64,000 bases of DNA, taken from assembly GCF_900091655.1 (NCBI RefSeq), contig NZ_LT594621.1, forward strand, positions 124,001 to 188,000. Direction: 5' to 3'. This DNA comes from Culturomica massiliensis. Its GTDB lineage: Bacteria; Bacteroidota; Bacteroidia; Bacteroidales; Marinifilaceae. Positions 45,123-55,089 of this stretch are shown piece by piece. A model generated the notes under the pieces. It was not told the origin of the DNA. It did no database searches and saw nothing but the letters and a program-made list of their open reading frames with translations. How positions within the stretch are numbered: position 1 is the first letter of the stretch; every line of letters starts with the position of its first letter. The translations under genes were made by a program, and so were the position numbers.

Positions 45123-45659
45123 ATGAACGAGGGATTGATTTCACAGCGTTATGCCAAAGCGTTGTTCCGGTATGCCAAGGAATTGGGGGTGGATGGGATG
45201 GTCTATGAAAAGATGCAACTGTTCCTGGAAAATTATACGGCCTATCCGGATTTACAGAAAGCTTTGCTCAACCCGGTTCTTTCGCCGAAGGATAAGGAAT
45301 TGCTGCTTTCAACGGCTATCGGTATTGAACCCGGAGAGGCTTATATCCGGGCAATTCGTTTGTTGATCCGGAACCACCGGGAAAGCTATATGCGGACAAT
45401 TGCTCTGATATACGAGGATATGTATCGTAAAGCACATGGAATTATCCTGGTGAATATAACGACAGCCAAAGAACTTTCGGCGGCAGTTATCGATAAAATC
45501 AAGGCTATGGTAACCGAACGGACGAAATTTACGGTTGAGTTTACGACAACTGTCAATCCGGAGATTATAGGCGGATTTATACTCAGGATCGGCTCGGAAC
45601 AGTTAGACGTTTCCGTGCGGAGAGAGTTGAAACAGATACGGAAAGGTTTACTGGGCTAG
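45123..45659 (+). CDS. atpH: F1Fo ATP synthase subunit delta
   Basis: This 178-residue protein has the OSCP/delta fold: N-terminal ISQRYAKALFRYAKELG and a C-terminal FTVEFTTTVNPEIIGGFILRIGSEQLDVSVRREL block. It caps the F1 head and binds the b stalk. Confidence 0.96.
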   Translation: MNEGLISQRYAKALFRYAKELGVDGMVYEKMQLFLENYTAYPDLQKALLNPVLSPKDKELLLSTAIGIEPGEAYIRAIRLLIRNHRESYMRTIALIYEDMYRKAHGIILVNITTAKELSAAVIDKIKAMVTERTKFTVEFTTTVNPEIIGGFILRIGSEQLDVSVRRELKQIRKGLLG

Positions 45660-45688
45660 AGGATATAAACAGTTAATAAGTTGAAGTT

Positions 45689-47266
45689 ATGAGTAAATTG
45701 GATGAGGTTTCGGATATATTGGAAATGCAGCTCAAGGGCGTAGATACGAAAACCGCTTTTGAGGAGGTGGGTACGGTGTTGGAGGTCGGTGACGGTGTAG
45801 CCCATGTTTTCGGATTGGACAATGTGCGTTCCAGTGAGTTGGTTGAATTTGAGAATGGAGTGCGGGGAGTGGCGATGAACCTGGAACAGGATAATGTCGG
45901 GGTTATCCTGATGAATGCAGGAGACAGGGTGAAAGAGAATTTTACGGTGAAACGTACAGGGCATATTGCTTCAATACGTGTCGGAGATGGGTTGTTGGGA
46001 CGGGTTGTGAATACTTTGGGAGATCCGATTGACGGTGCCGGCCCTGTTGCCGGGGATACAATCGAGTTGCCTTTGGACCGGAAAGCGCCGGGGGTGATTT
46101 TCCGTCAACCTGTAAAAGAACCTTTGCAAACGGGTATTAAAGCTGTCGATTCGATGGTTCCGATCGGAAGAGGACAACGGGAATTGATTATCGGAGACCG
46201 GCAAACGGGAAAGACAGCCATTGCCATAGATACGATTCTCAATCAGAAAGCGAATTTTACGAATGGGGATCCTGTGTACTGCATTTATGTCGCTATCGGA
46301 CAGAAAGCTTCTTCGGTGGCTACTTTGGTGAATACCTTGCGTGAAAAAGGTGCCTTGGAATATTGTATCATCGTTGCTGCCAATGCTTCGGATTCTGCCG
46401 CCATGCGTTACTACGCCCCATTCGCCGGAGCTGCTATCGGAGAGTATTTCCGGGATAGCGGACGACATGCTTTGGTCGTATACGATGATCTTTCGAAACA
46501 GGCCGTAGCTTACCGGGAGATCTCCCTGATATTGAGGCGTCCGTCCGGACGGGAAGCGTATCCGGGAGATATTTTTTATTTGCATTCCCGTTTATTGGAA
46601 CGGGCGGCCCGTATTATTTCCAATGACGATGTTGCTGCTCAGATGAACGATTTACCCGAATCGTTGAAACCTATGATTAAAGGGGGTGGGTCGTTGACGG
46701 CTTTGCCGATTATTGAAACGCAGGCCGGGGACGTTTCTGCCTATATTCCGACCAATGTGATTTCAATTACAGACGGACAGATATTCCTGGATACGACCTT
46801 ATTTAATGAAGGGATGCGTCCCGCTATTAATGTCGGCATATCGGTGTCACGTGTGGGAGGTAATGCCCAGTTGAAATCGATGAAAAAAATTGCCGGAACA
46901 TTGAAGATCGATCAGGCTCAGTACCGGGAATTGGAGGCCTTCTCTAAATTCGGTGGGGATATGGACCCTGTAACGGCAATGGTGATCGATAAGGGACGTA
47001 AAAATGCCCGTTTGTTAGTGCAACCGCAGTATGCTCCAATGCCGGTAGAGGAAGAAGTAGCCGTGATCTATTGCGGAACGCAGGGTTTGTTGAAAGATGT
47101 CCCTTTGCATCATGTATCGGATTTTGAAAAGTTATATCTGGAATTGTTGAATGCCCGTTATCGGAAAGAGGTACTCGATCGTTTGAAAGAAGGTATCCTG
47201 GACGATAAGGTAGAAGAGTTGATGACAGCCGTTGCTAAGGAAGTCAGCGAACGTTTTAAGATGTAA
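45689..47266 (+). CDS. atpA: F1Fo ATP synthase subunit alpha
   Basis: This 525-residue regulatory nucleotide-binding subunit has a Walker A motif GDRQTGKTAIAIDTI. It also has VYCIYVAIGQKASSVA and the arginine-finger region VISITDGQIFLDTTLFNEGMRPAINVGISVSRVGGNAQ. The N-terminal about 20 residues bind delta. Confidence 0.98.
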   Translation: MSKLDEVSDILEMQLKGVDTKTAFEEVGTVLEVGDGVAHVFGLDNVRSSELVEFENGVRGVAMNLEQDNVGVILMNAGDRVKENFTVKRTGHIASIRVGDGLLGRVVNTLGDPIDGAGPVAGDTIELPLDRKAPGVIFRQPVKEPLQTGIKAVDSMVPIGRGQRELIIGDRQTGKTAIAIDTILNQKANFTNGDPVYCIYVAIGQKASSVATLVNTLREKGALEYCIIVAANASDSAAMRYYAPFAGAAIGEYFRDSGRHALVVYDDLSKQAVAYREISLILRRPSGREAYPGDIFYLHSRLLERAARIISNDDVAAQMNDLPESLKPMIKGGGSLTALPIIETQAGDVSAYIPTNVISITDGQIFLDTTLFNEGMRPAINVGISVSRVGGNAQLKSMKKIAGTLKIDQAQYRELEAFSKFGGDMDPVTAMVIDKGRKNARLLVQPQYAPMPVEEEVAVIYCGTQGLLKDVPLHHVSDFEKLYLELLNARYRKEVLDRLKEGILDDKVEELMTAVAKEVSERFKM

Positions 47267-47353
47267 TATATACGATTGGATCCGGTGATCTCTGGGAACA
47301 GACAGGGATTACCGTGAATATATCATTCATATAGAGTATTTAAAAGAGAAGTT

Positions 47354-48238
47354 ATGGCCACAATGCGTGAACTGAAGCGAAGGATCAATTCGGTGCAATC
47401 GTCTCAAAAGATTACTGCGGCGATGAAGATGATTTCTTCTGCCCGGATGCGTAAAGCAGAGATTGCCTTAAACCGCACTCTGCCTTATGAGGAGCAATTG
47501 CAATCCATATTGGCGCACGTCAACGAAAAGGATTGTGATTACGAATCGCCTTTGCGGAAAATACGTCCTGTGCGGCAGGTGGCTTTGATATGTCTTGGCT
47601 CTGATGAGGGAATGTGCGGGGCTTTTAATATCAATTTATACAAGGAACTTCTTGGAACGATCCGGGAATATGCTTCACTGGGTATTCAGCATCCGGAAGT
47701 ATATCCGATCGGAAAAAAGATGGTCGGATATGTCAAGCGAATGCAAAATATCGACTATAAGAAGAGTACGGATTTATTTATAGAGAAGAAGTATCCGGAA
47801 GCAGTCAAAGTTTTGACGGATGAGTTGATCGCCCGTTTTCTACAAGGAGATGTCGATAAGGTGGAAGTCATATATACTCATTATAAGAGCCGTGGGACTC
47901 AAATTGTTACCCGTTTGCAATTGTTGCCATTGCTCGGTCGTAAGCAGGAAGAACAGTCAGGCCCCGACCGTCCGAATCTTCCCAGGGTTTATATTTATGA
48001 ACCGGATTGCCGGGAAATTTTTGAGATACTCTATCCGCTGATTATACGAACTATGTTTTATAAGACATTTTTGGAAAATCAGACCTCCGAGCAAGCCACT
48101 CGTATTATAGCCATGCAAATGGCCAGTGATAATGCTTATAAATTATTGGGAAGTTTACAATTGGAATATAATAAACTGCGGCAGCAGGGTATTACGACCG
48201 AATTGCTGGATATGGCAGGTGGTAATGTCGAAGAATAA
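47354..48238 (+). CDS. atpG: F1Fo ATP synthase subunit gamma
   Basis: This 294-residue central-stalk subunit has conserved N-terminal helix MRELKRRINSVQSSQKITAAMKMISSARMRKAE and C-terminal helix AMQMASDNAYKLLGSLQLEYNKLRQQGITTELLDMAGG. It is the last gene of the operon. No clear terminator is seen in the 236 bases downstream. Confidence 0.97.
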   Translation: MATMRELKRRINSVQSSQKITAAMKMISSARMRKAEIALNRTLPYEEQLQSILAHVNEKDCDYESPLRKIRPVRQVALICLGSDEGMCGAFNINLYKELLGTIREYASLGIQHPEVYPIGKKMVGYVKRMQNIDYKKSTDLFIEKKYPEAVKVLTDELIARFLQGDVDKVEVIYTHYKSRGTQIVTRLQLLPLLGRKQEEQSGPDRPNLPRVYIYEPDCREIFEILYPLIIRTMFYKTFLENQTSEQATRIIAMQMASDNAYKLLGSLQLEYNKLRQQGITTELLDMAGGNVEE

Positions 48239-48474
48239 GAGAGTTTTGAATTGGAGTTTTTGATTTACAATTGAGGACAGAAAGAGATAGATTTTGATCG
48301 TTTAACCGGAAGTTGTCTGATTTTGGATTAATCACATAAAGCTAATCTGAAGTTTTTCGGTTTTGTGTGGGATGAATTTGCTAAAGTGTTGATAATCAAA
48401 AATCATCAGTCATCAATCAAAGCCGGAATGGCTTTCTCTGATTCACTTCCTGTTTTTAGTTTACAAGCTTTCTT

Positions 48475-49923
48475 TTATCTTTTCCAAAACGCTTTGCTGA
48501 ATAATACCAATACGGTGAATACTTCGAGGCGGCCGATCAACATCAGGGCTGCGCAGAATAGTTTGGCGGCATCGCTTAAGTGTGAGAAATTGTCCATCGG
48601 GCCGATAGAACCGAATCCGGGACCGATATTGCTCATACAACTGATGACAGCACTACAGGCCGTAGCAATGTCGTCGGTAAATATAGCCATAATGATACTT
48701 CCGATGCTGAATACAATCATAAAAAGAATGAAGAAGGCCATTACTCCGGTCATAACTGTAGGGTGTACGCTTTTACCGTCGTATTTGACGTTAATGACAG
48801 CATTGGGGTGAATGATCCGCTTCATTTCGGTGAAAGAATTCTTGAATAACAGAACGACTCGGACGACTTTAATACCTCCGGCAGTCGAGCCGGCACAGGA
48901 GCCGATAAACATCAATACGAAAATAAGTAAGCCTAACAAGGTCGGCCATAACAAGTAATCGGCCGTTGCAAAACCGGTTGTCGTCATGATTGTTACGACC
49001 TGGAAGGCTGCATCCCGGAAACATTTTTCCGCACCGGCCCATCCGTTGAAATAAAGGCCGCAAGCAATGACGATACTGCATACGGCAATGATAATGGTAT
49101 ACCACCTGAGTTCTTCATCATGAAATATTCTTTTGAAATCTCCTTTTAAAGCTGTCAGGTAGAGGCCGAAATTGATGGCTGCGATAAACATAAACAACAT
49201 GATTACATATTGGATGTACGGGGAGTTCCAATAAGCAATACTATCTTGTTTGGTCGAGAATCCTCCTGTTGCCATAGTGCTGAAAGAATGACATATCGCG
49301 TCGAAAAGAGACATGCCGCCGAACATGAGCAGAATCGTTTCCAAAGCGGTGAAGGATAAATAGAACAGCCATAGTTTCCGGGCAGAAGAATAAAAGGTTG
49401 CGGCCATTTTATTGTGTGTGGGGCCGGGTACTTCCGCTACGTATAGATCCCGTCCTTCGATACCGAGGCTCGGCAGGATGGCTAAAAAGAGTACGGCAAT
49501 CCCCAAACCTCCCAGCCATTGGGTCATCGACCGCCAGAAAAGTGTAGCATGGGGCAAGGACTCTATGTCGTTAAGTATAGAGGAACCGGTTGTTGTAAAA
49601 CCGGACATGGTTTCAAAAAAGGCATCGGTGAAAGAGGGAATGGTGTTGCCGATAATAAAAGGCAAACAGCCGAAAAGGGAGAAAAAAAGCCAGATACAGG
49701 TGACAGTAAAATAACCGTCTTTTTTGGCCAGTATCTGATCGGGAGCCTTTACAATATAGGCCATACACATTCCTGTAATACCCGTAATGATAGCGGAATA
49801 CAGAAATGCCAAGGTGTCACTTTCCCCATACAAAAGGGAAATCAATACGCACAATAGAAAACAGACGCATTCGATGAGCAATAGCTTGCCGATGATGTTT
49901 GTGATAAATCGTATATTTATCAT
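48475..49923 (-). CDS. trkH: Trk-type potassium uptake protein TrkH
   Basis: This 482-residue inner-membrane channel subunit has four pore-loop motifs: ETMSGFTTTGSSIL, STMATGGFSTKQDS, TIMTTTGFATADY and SCMSNIGPGFGSIGP. Its ATG overlaps the trkA stop by one base (TAATG), indicating translational coupling. It is convergent with atpG. Confidence 0.95.
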   Translation of the reverse strand: MINIRFITNIIGKLLLIECVCFLLCVLISLLYGESDTLAFLYSAIITGITGMCMAYIVKAPDQILAKKDGYFTVTCIWLFFSLFGCLPFIIGNTIPSFTDAFFETMSGFTTTGSSILNDIESLPHATLFWRSMTQWLGGLGIAVLFLAILPSLGIEGRDLYVAEVPGPTHNKMAATFYSSARKLWLFYLSFTALETILLMFGGMSLFDAICHSFSTMATGGFSTKQDSIAYWNSPYIQYVIMLFMFIAAINFGLYLTALKGDFKRIFHDEELRWYTIIIAVCSIVIACGLYFNGWAGAEKCFRDAAFQVVTIMTTTGFATADYLLWPTLLGLLIFVLMFIGSCAGSTAGGIKVVRVVLLFKNSFTEMKRIIHPNAVINVKYDGKSVHPTVMTGVMAFFILFMIVFSIGSIIMAIFTDDIATACSAVISCMSNIGPGFGSIGPMDNFSHLSDAAKLFCAALMLIGRLEVFTVLVLFSKAFWKR

Positions 49924-51266
49924 TATTTCTGGAAATACTTAATGACTTTTTTAATGGCACTTTGAAGCGCAAACACGACAACGTTATCACCGGCCTGGAT
50001 TTGTACGTCTCCTTTGGCTATGATAGTCGTGTTCCCCCGGATAATGCCGCCGATTGTTGCATCTTCCGGAAAATTCATGTCTTTCAACTGGTGCCGGGTG
50101 ATTTTTGAACCGGCTTCAGCTTGCAATTCGAATACTTCGGCTTCGGAAAAGGTCAGGAATTTCAAATGCTTGACATCGACATTCATCGTATAGCGGTAAA
50201 TGTGTGAGGCCGCAATCAATTTTGTATTGATCAGTGTTCCGATACCGATGTTTTCTGCCAGGTCGATATAATCGATGTTTTCCACCTCGGCGACACTTTT
50301 CTTTACTCCCATTTTTTTGGCCAGTAAACAGGAGAGAATATTGGTTTCCGAAGATTTTGTGACACTGATAAAAGCGTCTATGTTTTTGATGCCCTCTTCA
50401 CGCAACAGGGTGAGGTCACGACCGTCCCCGTTAATAATGAGTGTATATTTCAGTTTATCGGCCAGTTGGATACATTTTTCCCGGTCTTTCTCGATGATTT
50501 TGACGTTGTAATGTTTTTCCAGCAATGAGGCTGTTTTGATACCGATGCGGGAAGCCCCGACAATAACGATATTTTTTATTTCGAATTGTTCTTTACCGCA
50601 AAGGGCAAAAACGTTTTGGATGAACGAAGGTTTGGTAACGACAAAAATAAGGTCTCCGTATTTCAGAACATCGTTTCCCCGGGGAATCAATGTTTTGTTA
50701 TCGCGTTTTATGGCTACCAGCCGAAACTGATCTGCCCCGTATATTTCGCCCATCTTGGCCAGTGTATGATTTAGAATAAGCGCTTTATCCCACAGTTTTA
50801 TACCGATCAATTGCAGACGGCCGTCAGAGAATTCGTGCAGTTGACGTGAACCGATTTGTTTGAGGGAGGCTACAATTTCTTCCGCAGCCAGACGCTCGGG
50901 GTATATCAGGGTATCGATGCCGATGGATTTCAGGTATTCTGCATTTTCGCTCTCCAGGTATTCGCTGTTGTTGACACGGGCGATGGTGCGTTTCGCTCCC
51001 AGCTTTTTAGCCAGGATAGCGGAATTAATATTTTGGTCTTCCAGAGGATTTACTGCAATGTAGAGATCGCATTTACCGACTTCAGCATCTTTCAGTGCAC
51101 CGATAGAAGTACATGAGCCGACAACCGACATTATGTCCAGTTGACTTTCGAGGGCTTCGACCTTTTCCTGGTCTGAGTCGATGAGTAATATATTATGTTC
51201 CTGCCTGCTGAGCATCTTTGCCAGATGCGTTCCGACAGCTCCTGCTCCTGCGATGACGATATTCAT
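49923..51266 (-). CDS. trkA: Trk potassium uptake regulatory subunit TrkA
   Basis: This 447-residue cytosolic ring subunit gates TrkH. There are two RCK repeats. Each has a Rossmann nucleotide site, GAGAVGTHLAKML at the N-terminus and VGASRIGIKTASLL near residue 235, followed by a TrkA_C domain. It is the first gene of the trkAH pair. Confidence 0.95.
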   Translation of the reverse strand: MNIVIAGAGAVGTHLAKMLSRQEHNILLIDSDQEKVEALESQLDIMSVVGSCTSIGALKDAEVGKCDLYIAVNPLEDQNINSAILAKKLGAKRTIARVNNSEYLESENAEYLKSIGIDTLIYPERLAAEEIVASLKQIGSRQLHEFSDGRLQLIGIKLWDKALILNHTLAKMGEIYGADQFRLVAIKRDNKTLIPRGNDVLKYGDLIFVVTKPSFIQNVFALCGKEQFEIKNIVIVGASRIGIKTASLLEKHYNVKIIEKDREKCIQLADKLKYTLIINGDGRDLTLLREEGIKNIDAFISVTKSSETNILSCLLAKKMGVKKSVAEVENIDYIDLAENIGIGTLINTKLIAASHIYRYTMNVDVKHLKFLTFSEAEVFELQAEAGSKITRHQLKDMNFPEDATIGGIIRGNTTIIAKGDVQIQAGDNVVVFALQSAIKKVIKYFQK

Positions 51267-51408
51267 GAATATGTTTTTTATAGTGTGTTCAAGGTCGCAA
51301 ATTTAAACTAATTGCCTTTGATTTCGATGATAAAAGATTATTTATTTATTTTTTGTATAAAAAACTTCATTTTTGTGTGATGACTGTATATTTACAAGTA
51401 TAAAAAGT

Positions 51409-53304
51409 TTATTTTAAAGGAATTCGTATGGATCCATATTCTTCGGTCTTTAAAAGTGCGATGGAGTGGTTTCGGCAAAAAGATTCCCATTTCCGGATAC
51501 AGGTGGAACGGTTGGATGCGTCCACGATGATTTGTCGGGGAAGCAGGGACGTGTCTCTGACCTGATCAGGGAAAATATTATCGCTGACAATCCATGAGCT
51601 TGTATTGGGATACGGAAAATCCTTATCCGATGTTATTAAACCGATGTCGTATTTTTTGTTTATAAATTGCGGAAACAGGTGTAAAAAATCTGTTCCTGTA
51701 AACTCCCGTTTGGAGGAAAGAAGCCGGTTGTAATGGATATAAGGGTATATCGTTTCCCGGTCGGATGAATCGGAGGTATTGTGAAGGAAGGTGTAATAAC
51801 CGTTGTGATTCAATAAAATACAACTTTTCCCATACAGGTGGTAAGTAATAATTTCCCGGCGATTCCGGATATGTATATTAAAAAAGCAAATGTATATCAG
51901 CCAGCAACAGCAGTTTAGAAGGAGCAACCGGAATACCGCTTTTTTACGTTCTGACAAATAAAAAACAAGCAGAAATAACTGAAAGTAAAAGAATAGAATA
52001 TGTCCTATTGTGGGATAAAGATTGTTCATATTCAGATAGGAAATGCCGGACTTATCGAGGCAGAAGAATAATGTACTGCACAGGTATTCGGTGATGAAAT
52101 TTATTTTTAGTCCGATACATAAAGGTAGTAACAGTGTGAGTAAAGCAATGTAAAAAAGCAGGGTTGTGAGCGGTACGGCTATGAGATTGATCAGGGGACT
52201 GCCCGGATTGAAAGTATGGAAATAGTAAATGCTTAGGGGGGCTGTTGCCAGTTGAGCCGATAAAGTGACACTAAGCAGGGCATATACCGGTTTCAGGAAT
52301 GCCGGTATATGAGAAGAAAATTTTTTGGAAAGCGGATATAAAAGAACGATACCGGTATAAGCGGCGTATGACATTTGCATACTGATGGAATAAAGGGCTT
52401 CCGGTTGAAATATCAGTGTGAAAAAAGCTGAGGCTGCTATAGAATTAAGCGGGGTATAATCTTGGGCAAAAGCCTTGCCGATGATGATAAACGAGAGGAT
52501 GTTAGCGGCCCGGATAACGGAAGGTGACAGACCTGTAAGACAGGCATAGCACCAAAGTAAGGGGATGATGACTAAATGACTTTTGGGGTGTTTTAATCCC
52601 AAAAATCTGAAAAAATAGCAAAGTAACAGGTAGACAGCTCCGGTATGCAGTCCGGATACTGCCAAAAGATGAATGGTTCCGGTGGAAGAAAAGAGGGTAC
52701 GGGTATCTTTATCCAATTCATTTTTGTATCCCAGACATAGTGCTTTGACGACAGCTTGTTGCCGGGGAAGGGAAATCAGACGGTCAATCTTTGAGATTAA
52801 TTTTTGCCGGATGTCTTGAAAAAAAGTATACAAATTTGTCGAATGTCCGGTTTTAATAACCGGAGCGACGGGATATATACGAAAATGAATGTTTTTTTGC
52901 TTTAGGTGGCGATTGTAGTTGAAAGCATCAATATTGGCTGTTATTTTAAGCCGGATCAGCCGTCCCTGTACCGTTAACGAGTCTCCTGCCCGGTAATTGC
53001 AAGCTGTGTCCGGCAACCGGAGATACAAAAGCCGGTCTGCTACCGATAGAATATAGCTATTGGAAGAAAGGACTTCTTTGCACCGGCAATGTAAAGTAGA
53101 AATGTCAGACGTATCCGGATGGAAGGGAGGAGGTATCGCTAAATGCTGCCCGCAAAGGAGAATGGAAATGTGTAGGAGTATACCGGAAAAGGAGTGTTTA
53201 AAAAAGAATATACCGCATAAAAAGGCTGTACTCAGAAAGGAATAGAATACGATGGCCGGTATACGGAAAACAGGAGCAAGTGCTATACCTCCGGCTAGCA
53301 GCAT
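51409..53304 (-). CDS. comEC: ComEC/Rec2-family DNA uptake channel
   Basis: This 631-residue polytopic membrane protein has an N-terminal membrane pair and an OB-like periplasmic part (about 70-150). The competence domain carries the signature HLLAVSGLHTGAVYLLLCYFF and then many helices to about 490. The C-terminal about 140 residues are soluble and end IIVDASNRSTCIRKWESFC, a degenerate metallo-beta-lactamase-like tail common in Bacteroidetes. The ATG at 53304 is the only usual start, but the frame continues upstream and encodes NFRHRTPFLIP. This fits the conserved ComEC N-terminus and has no usable start codon, so the true start is uncertain. Confidence 0.88.
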   Translation of the reverse strand: MLLAGGIALAPVFRIPAIVFYSFLSTAFLCGIFFFKHSFSGILLHISILLCGQHLAIPPPFHPDTSDISTLHCRCKEVLSSNSYILSVADRLLYLRLPDTACNYRAGDSLTVQGRLIRLKITANIDAFNYNRHLKQKNIHFRIYPVAPVIKTGHSTNLYTFFQDIRQKLISKIDRLISLPRQQAVVKALCLGYKNELDKDTRTLFSSTGTIHLLAVSGLHTGAVYLLLCYFFRFLGLKHPKSHLVIIPLLWCYACLTGLSPSVIRAANILSFIIIGKAFAQDYTPLNSIAASAFFTLIFQPEALYSISMQMSYAAYTGIVLLYPLSKKFSSHIPAFLKPVYALLSVTLSAQLATAPLSIYYFHTFNPGSPLINLIAVPLTTLLFYIALLTLLLPLCIGLKINFITEYLCSTLFFCLDKSGISYLNMNNLYPTIGHILFFYFQLFLLVFYLSERKKAVFRLLLLNCCCWLIYICFFNIHIRNRREIITYHLYGKSCILLNHNGYYTFLHNTSDSSDRETIYPYIHYNRLLSSKREFTGTDFLHLFPQFINKKYDIGLITSDKDFPYPNTSSWIVSDNIFPDQVRDTSLLPRQIIVDASNRSTCIRKWESFCRNHSIALLKTEEYGSIRIPLK

Positions 53305-53612
53305 CAGAGGTATTAGGAAAGGCGTGCGATGACGAAAATTGTTTACACCATAAAAAATCCGGATTTGAAACTCGAGGTATACAAGTTACAAAAAATCCGG
53401 GAAAAACGGATGGGAAAATTCCGCAGATAAATTACAAATTTTAGATTAAGCACATAATCCTGTTTGTAAAAGCAAGAATTGTAAATTCTGCAAATTTTAA
53501 ATTACATTTTTATTGGACGCCTAATTATAAATCTATCTGCGAAATCCCAGGGATTCAACCCGAAGCCGTCGATCCAAAATTACACAATGAGTCCGTCCCG
53601 GTGTGTAATTTT
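53305..53612. other. intergenic region between def and comEC
   Basis: There is no gene other than a possible 5' extension of comEC. It holds two AAAAAATCCGG words (about 53351 and 53390), an ATCTATCTGCG fragment (53531-53541) and one repeat-family core at 53580-53611. Confidence 0.5.
53580..53611 (-). repeat. isolated copy of the TGGGACGGACTCA-type core
   Basis: TTACACAATGAG and CCCGGTGTGTAA arms surround TCCGT, one base different from the other cores. The 157-bp unit flanks are not seen here, so the core occurs without its unit, next to the def stop codon. Confidence 0.75.
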
Positions 53613-54167
53613 TTACTTGGGTAAAATAACCCGGTATGTGGCTTTAAATTTGCCGAGACTGATGTTGTTGAGTTTATTTTTCAACAGTCTCTTTTTTAAG
53701 CCGGACAGGTGGTCGGTAAAGAGTATTCCTTCGAGGTGGTCGTATTCGTGTTGTATGATCCAGGCTTTAATACCTTCGTATTCTTCTTCTCTTTCCACTC
53801 CGTCTTCATCCCGGTATGCAATCCGGATTTTATCTTTTCGTCTTACATCCTCATGAATACCCGGAACACTTAAGCAACCTTCGTTCCGGCTTATTTCTTC
53901 TCCCGTACGTTCCAGGATATGGGCATTGATGAAAGCCTTCCGGAATCCCGTGCAATCCGGGTCGATATCGGCAAAGGCGTCGGCATTGACTACGAAGATA
54001 CGGATATTTTTACCGACTTGAGGAGCGGCCAGCCCTACTCCGTCCGATTCCTCCATGGTTTGCCACATGTCTTTGAGGAATTTATCTAAGTCCGGATAGT
54101 CGGTCGGAATGTCTTCGGACACCTTTCTTAAGGTCGGATGACCGTATATGAGTATGGGTAATAACAT
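53613..54167 (-). CDS. def: peptide deformylase
   Basis: This 184-residue cytosolic metalloenzyme removes the N-formyl group from nascent proteins. All three motifs are intact: GVGLAAPQVG (43-52), EGCLSVPG with Cys98, and QHEYDHLEG with His140, Glu141 and His144. It is the last gene of a divIC-ruvX-def set (13 bp after ruvX). Confidence 0.97.
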   Translation of the reverse strand: MLLPILIYGHPTLRKVSEDIPTDYPDLDKFLKDMWQTMEESDGVGLAAPQVGKNIRIFVVNADAFADIDPDCTGFRKAFINAHILERTGEEISRNEGCLSVPGIHEDVRRKDKIRIAYRDEDGVEREEEYEGIKAWIIQHEYDHLEGILFTDHLSGLKKRLLKNKLNNISLGKFKATYRVILPK

Positions 54168-54180
54168 AATTAATTTGTAT

Positions 54181-54609
54181 TTATCGGTTGTTTTTTATTC
54201 TTATACTTTCCATATAGGATGTAAGGATCAAAGTGGCGCTCATTGTATCTATGAGAGCTTTATCCTGACGTTTCTTTTTAGAAGCTCCTCCTTCGATCAG
54301 GGCTTTGTGGGCGATAACCGAAGTAAAGCGTTCATCGAACATTTCTATCGGAATTGTGGGAAATTTACGTTTCAAGGCTGTGAGAAACGGTTTTACATAG
54401 ATCATGCTTTCCGAGTCGGTGTTATCCATTTGCTTGGGATAGCCGACTACAAAAAGATCGATTGTTTCTTTGGCCGTGTAATCCTGGAGAAATTTTAAGA
54501 CTTCATGCGAAAGGACCGTTTGAAGACCAGTGGCGATAATACGTCCGGGATCGGAAACTGCAATGCCTACTCTTTTTTTCCCGTAATCAATGGCTAAAAT
54601 TCTACCCAC
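54181..54609 (-). CDS. ruvX: RuvX/YqgF-type Holliday junction resolvase or rRNA-processing nuclease
   Basis: This 142-residue RNase H-fold protein has catalytic Asp7 in RILAIDYGKKRVGIAVSDP, the conserved FVVGYPKQMDNT, and MFDERFTSVIAHKAL. YqgF is tied to 16S rRNA 5'-end processing in E. coli. It lies 4 bases after the divIC-like gene. Confidence 0.94.
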   Translation of the reverse strand: MGRILAIDYGKKRVGIAVSDPGRIIATGLQTVLSHEVLKFLQDYTAKETIDLFVVGYPKQMDNTDSESMIYVKPFLTALKRKFPTIPIEMFDERFTSVIAHKALIEGGASKKKRQDKALIDTMSATLILTSYMESIRIKNNR

Positions 54610-54613
54610 GTCC

Positions 54614-54925
54614 TTATTTGTCTATGATGATAAAAATGTCTTCGTTGCTGTTTTTCATCAGATATTGTTCCCGGGCAAATTTTTCGAGATTATCGCGGTT
54701 ACTCAATAGTTCTTTCATTTTGCGGTTGTCTTCTTCTATTTTTTTCTGGTAGTATTCTTTTTCTTTTGTCAGTGTCGTGATTTTACTGCGTAGTTGTGCC
54801 TTTTCGACGAAACTGTTTCTGTCGAAGAAGGCAATCCATACCAGAAAGAGAAGTCCGACAAATGTATATTTGTTTGTAAACTTCCGGAATATTTGCCTCA
54901 AAGGATGTTCTGATTCTTTCAGCAT
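54614..54925 (-). CDS. FtsB/DivIC-family septum formation initiator
   Basis: This 103-residue bitopic division protein has a short cytosolic head and one membrane helix (KYTFVGLLFLVWIAFFDR). The coiled coil that follows (about 45-85) ends with the family motif NLEKFAREQYLMKNSNEDIFII. It is the first gene of the divIC-ruvX-def set. Confidence 0.9.
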   Translation of the reverse strand: MLKESEHPLRQIFRKFTNKYTFVGLLFLVWIAFFDRNSFVEKAQLRSKITTLTKEKEYYQKKIEEDNRKMKELLSNRDNLEKFAREQYLMKNSNEDIFIIIDK

Positions 54926-55089
54926 GCTGCAAATTTATAAAAAAGGAATCATAGAAACAAATGCGAAAAGATTTAATGACTTGATTTTTACATAAAAACA
55001 TCTAACGGAAGTATACGGAAAGAGCAACTTTTGAAATAATCACAGCGTATATGAGGTGAAATTGGTAAGTAAATAACTTTAATTTTAAG

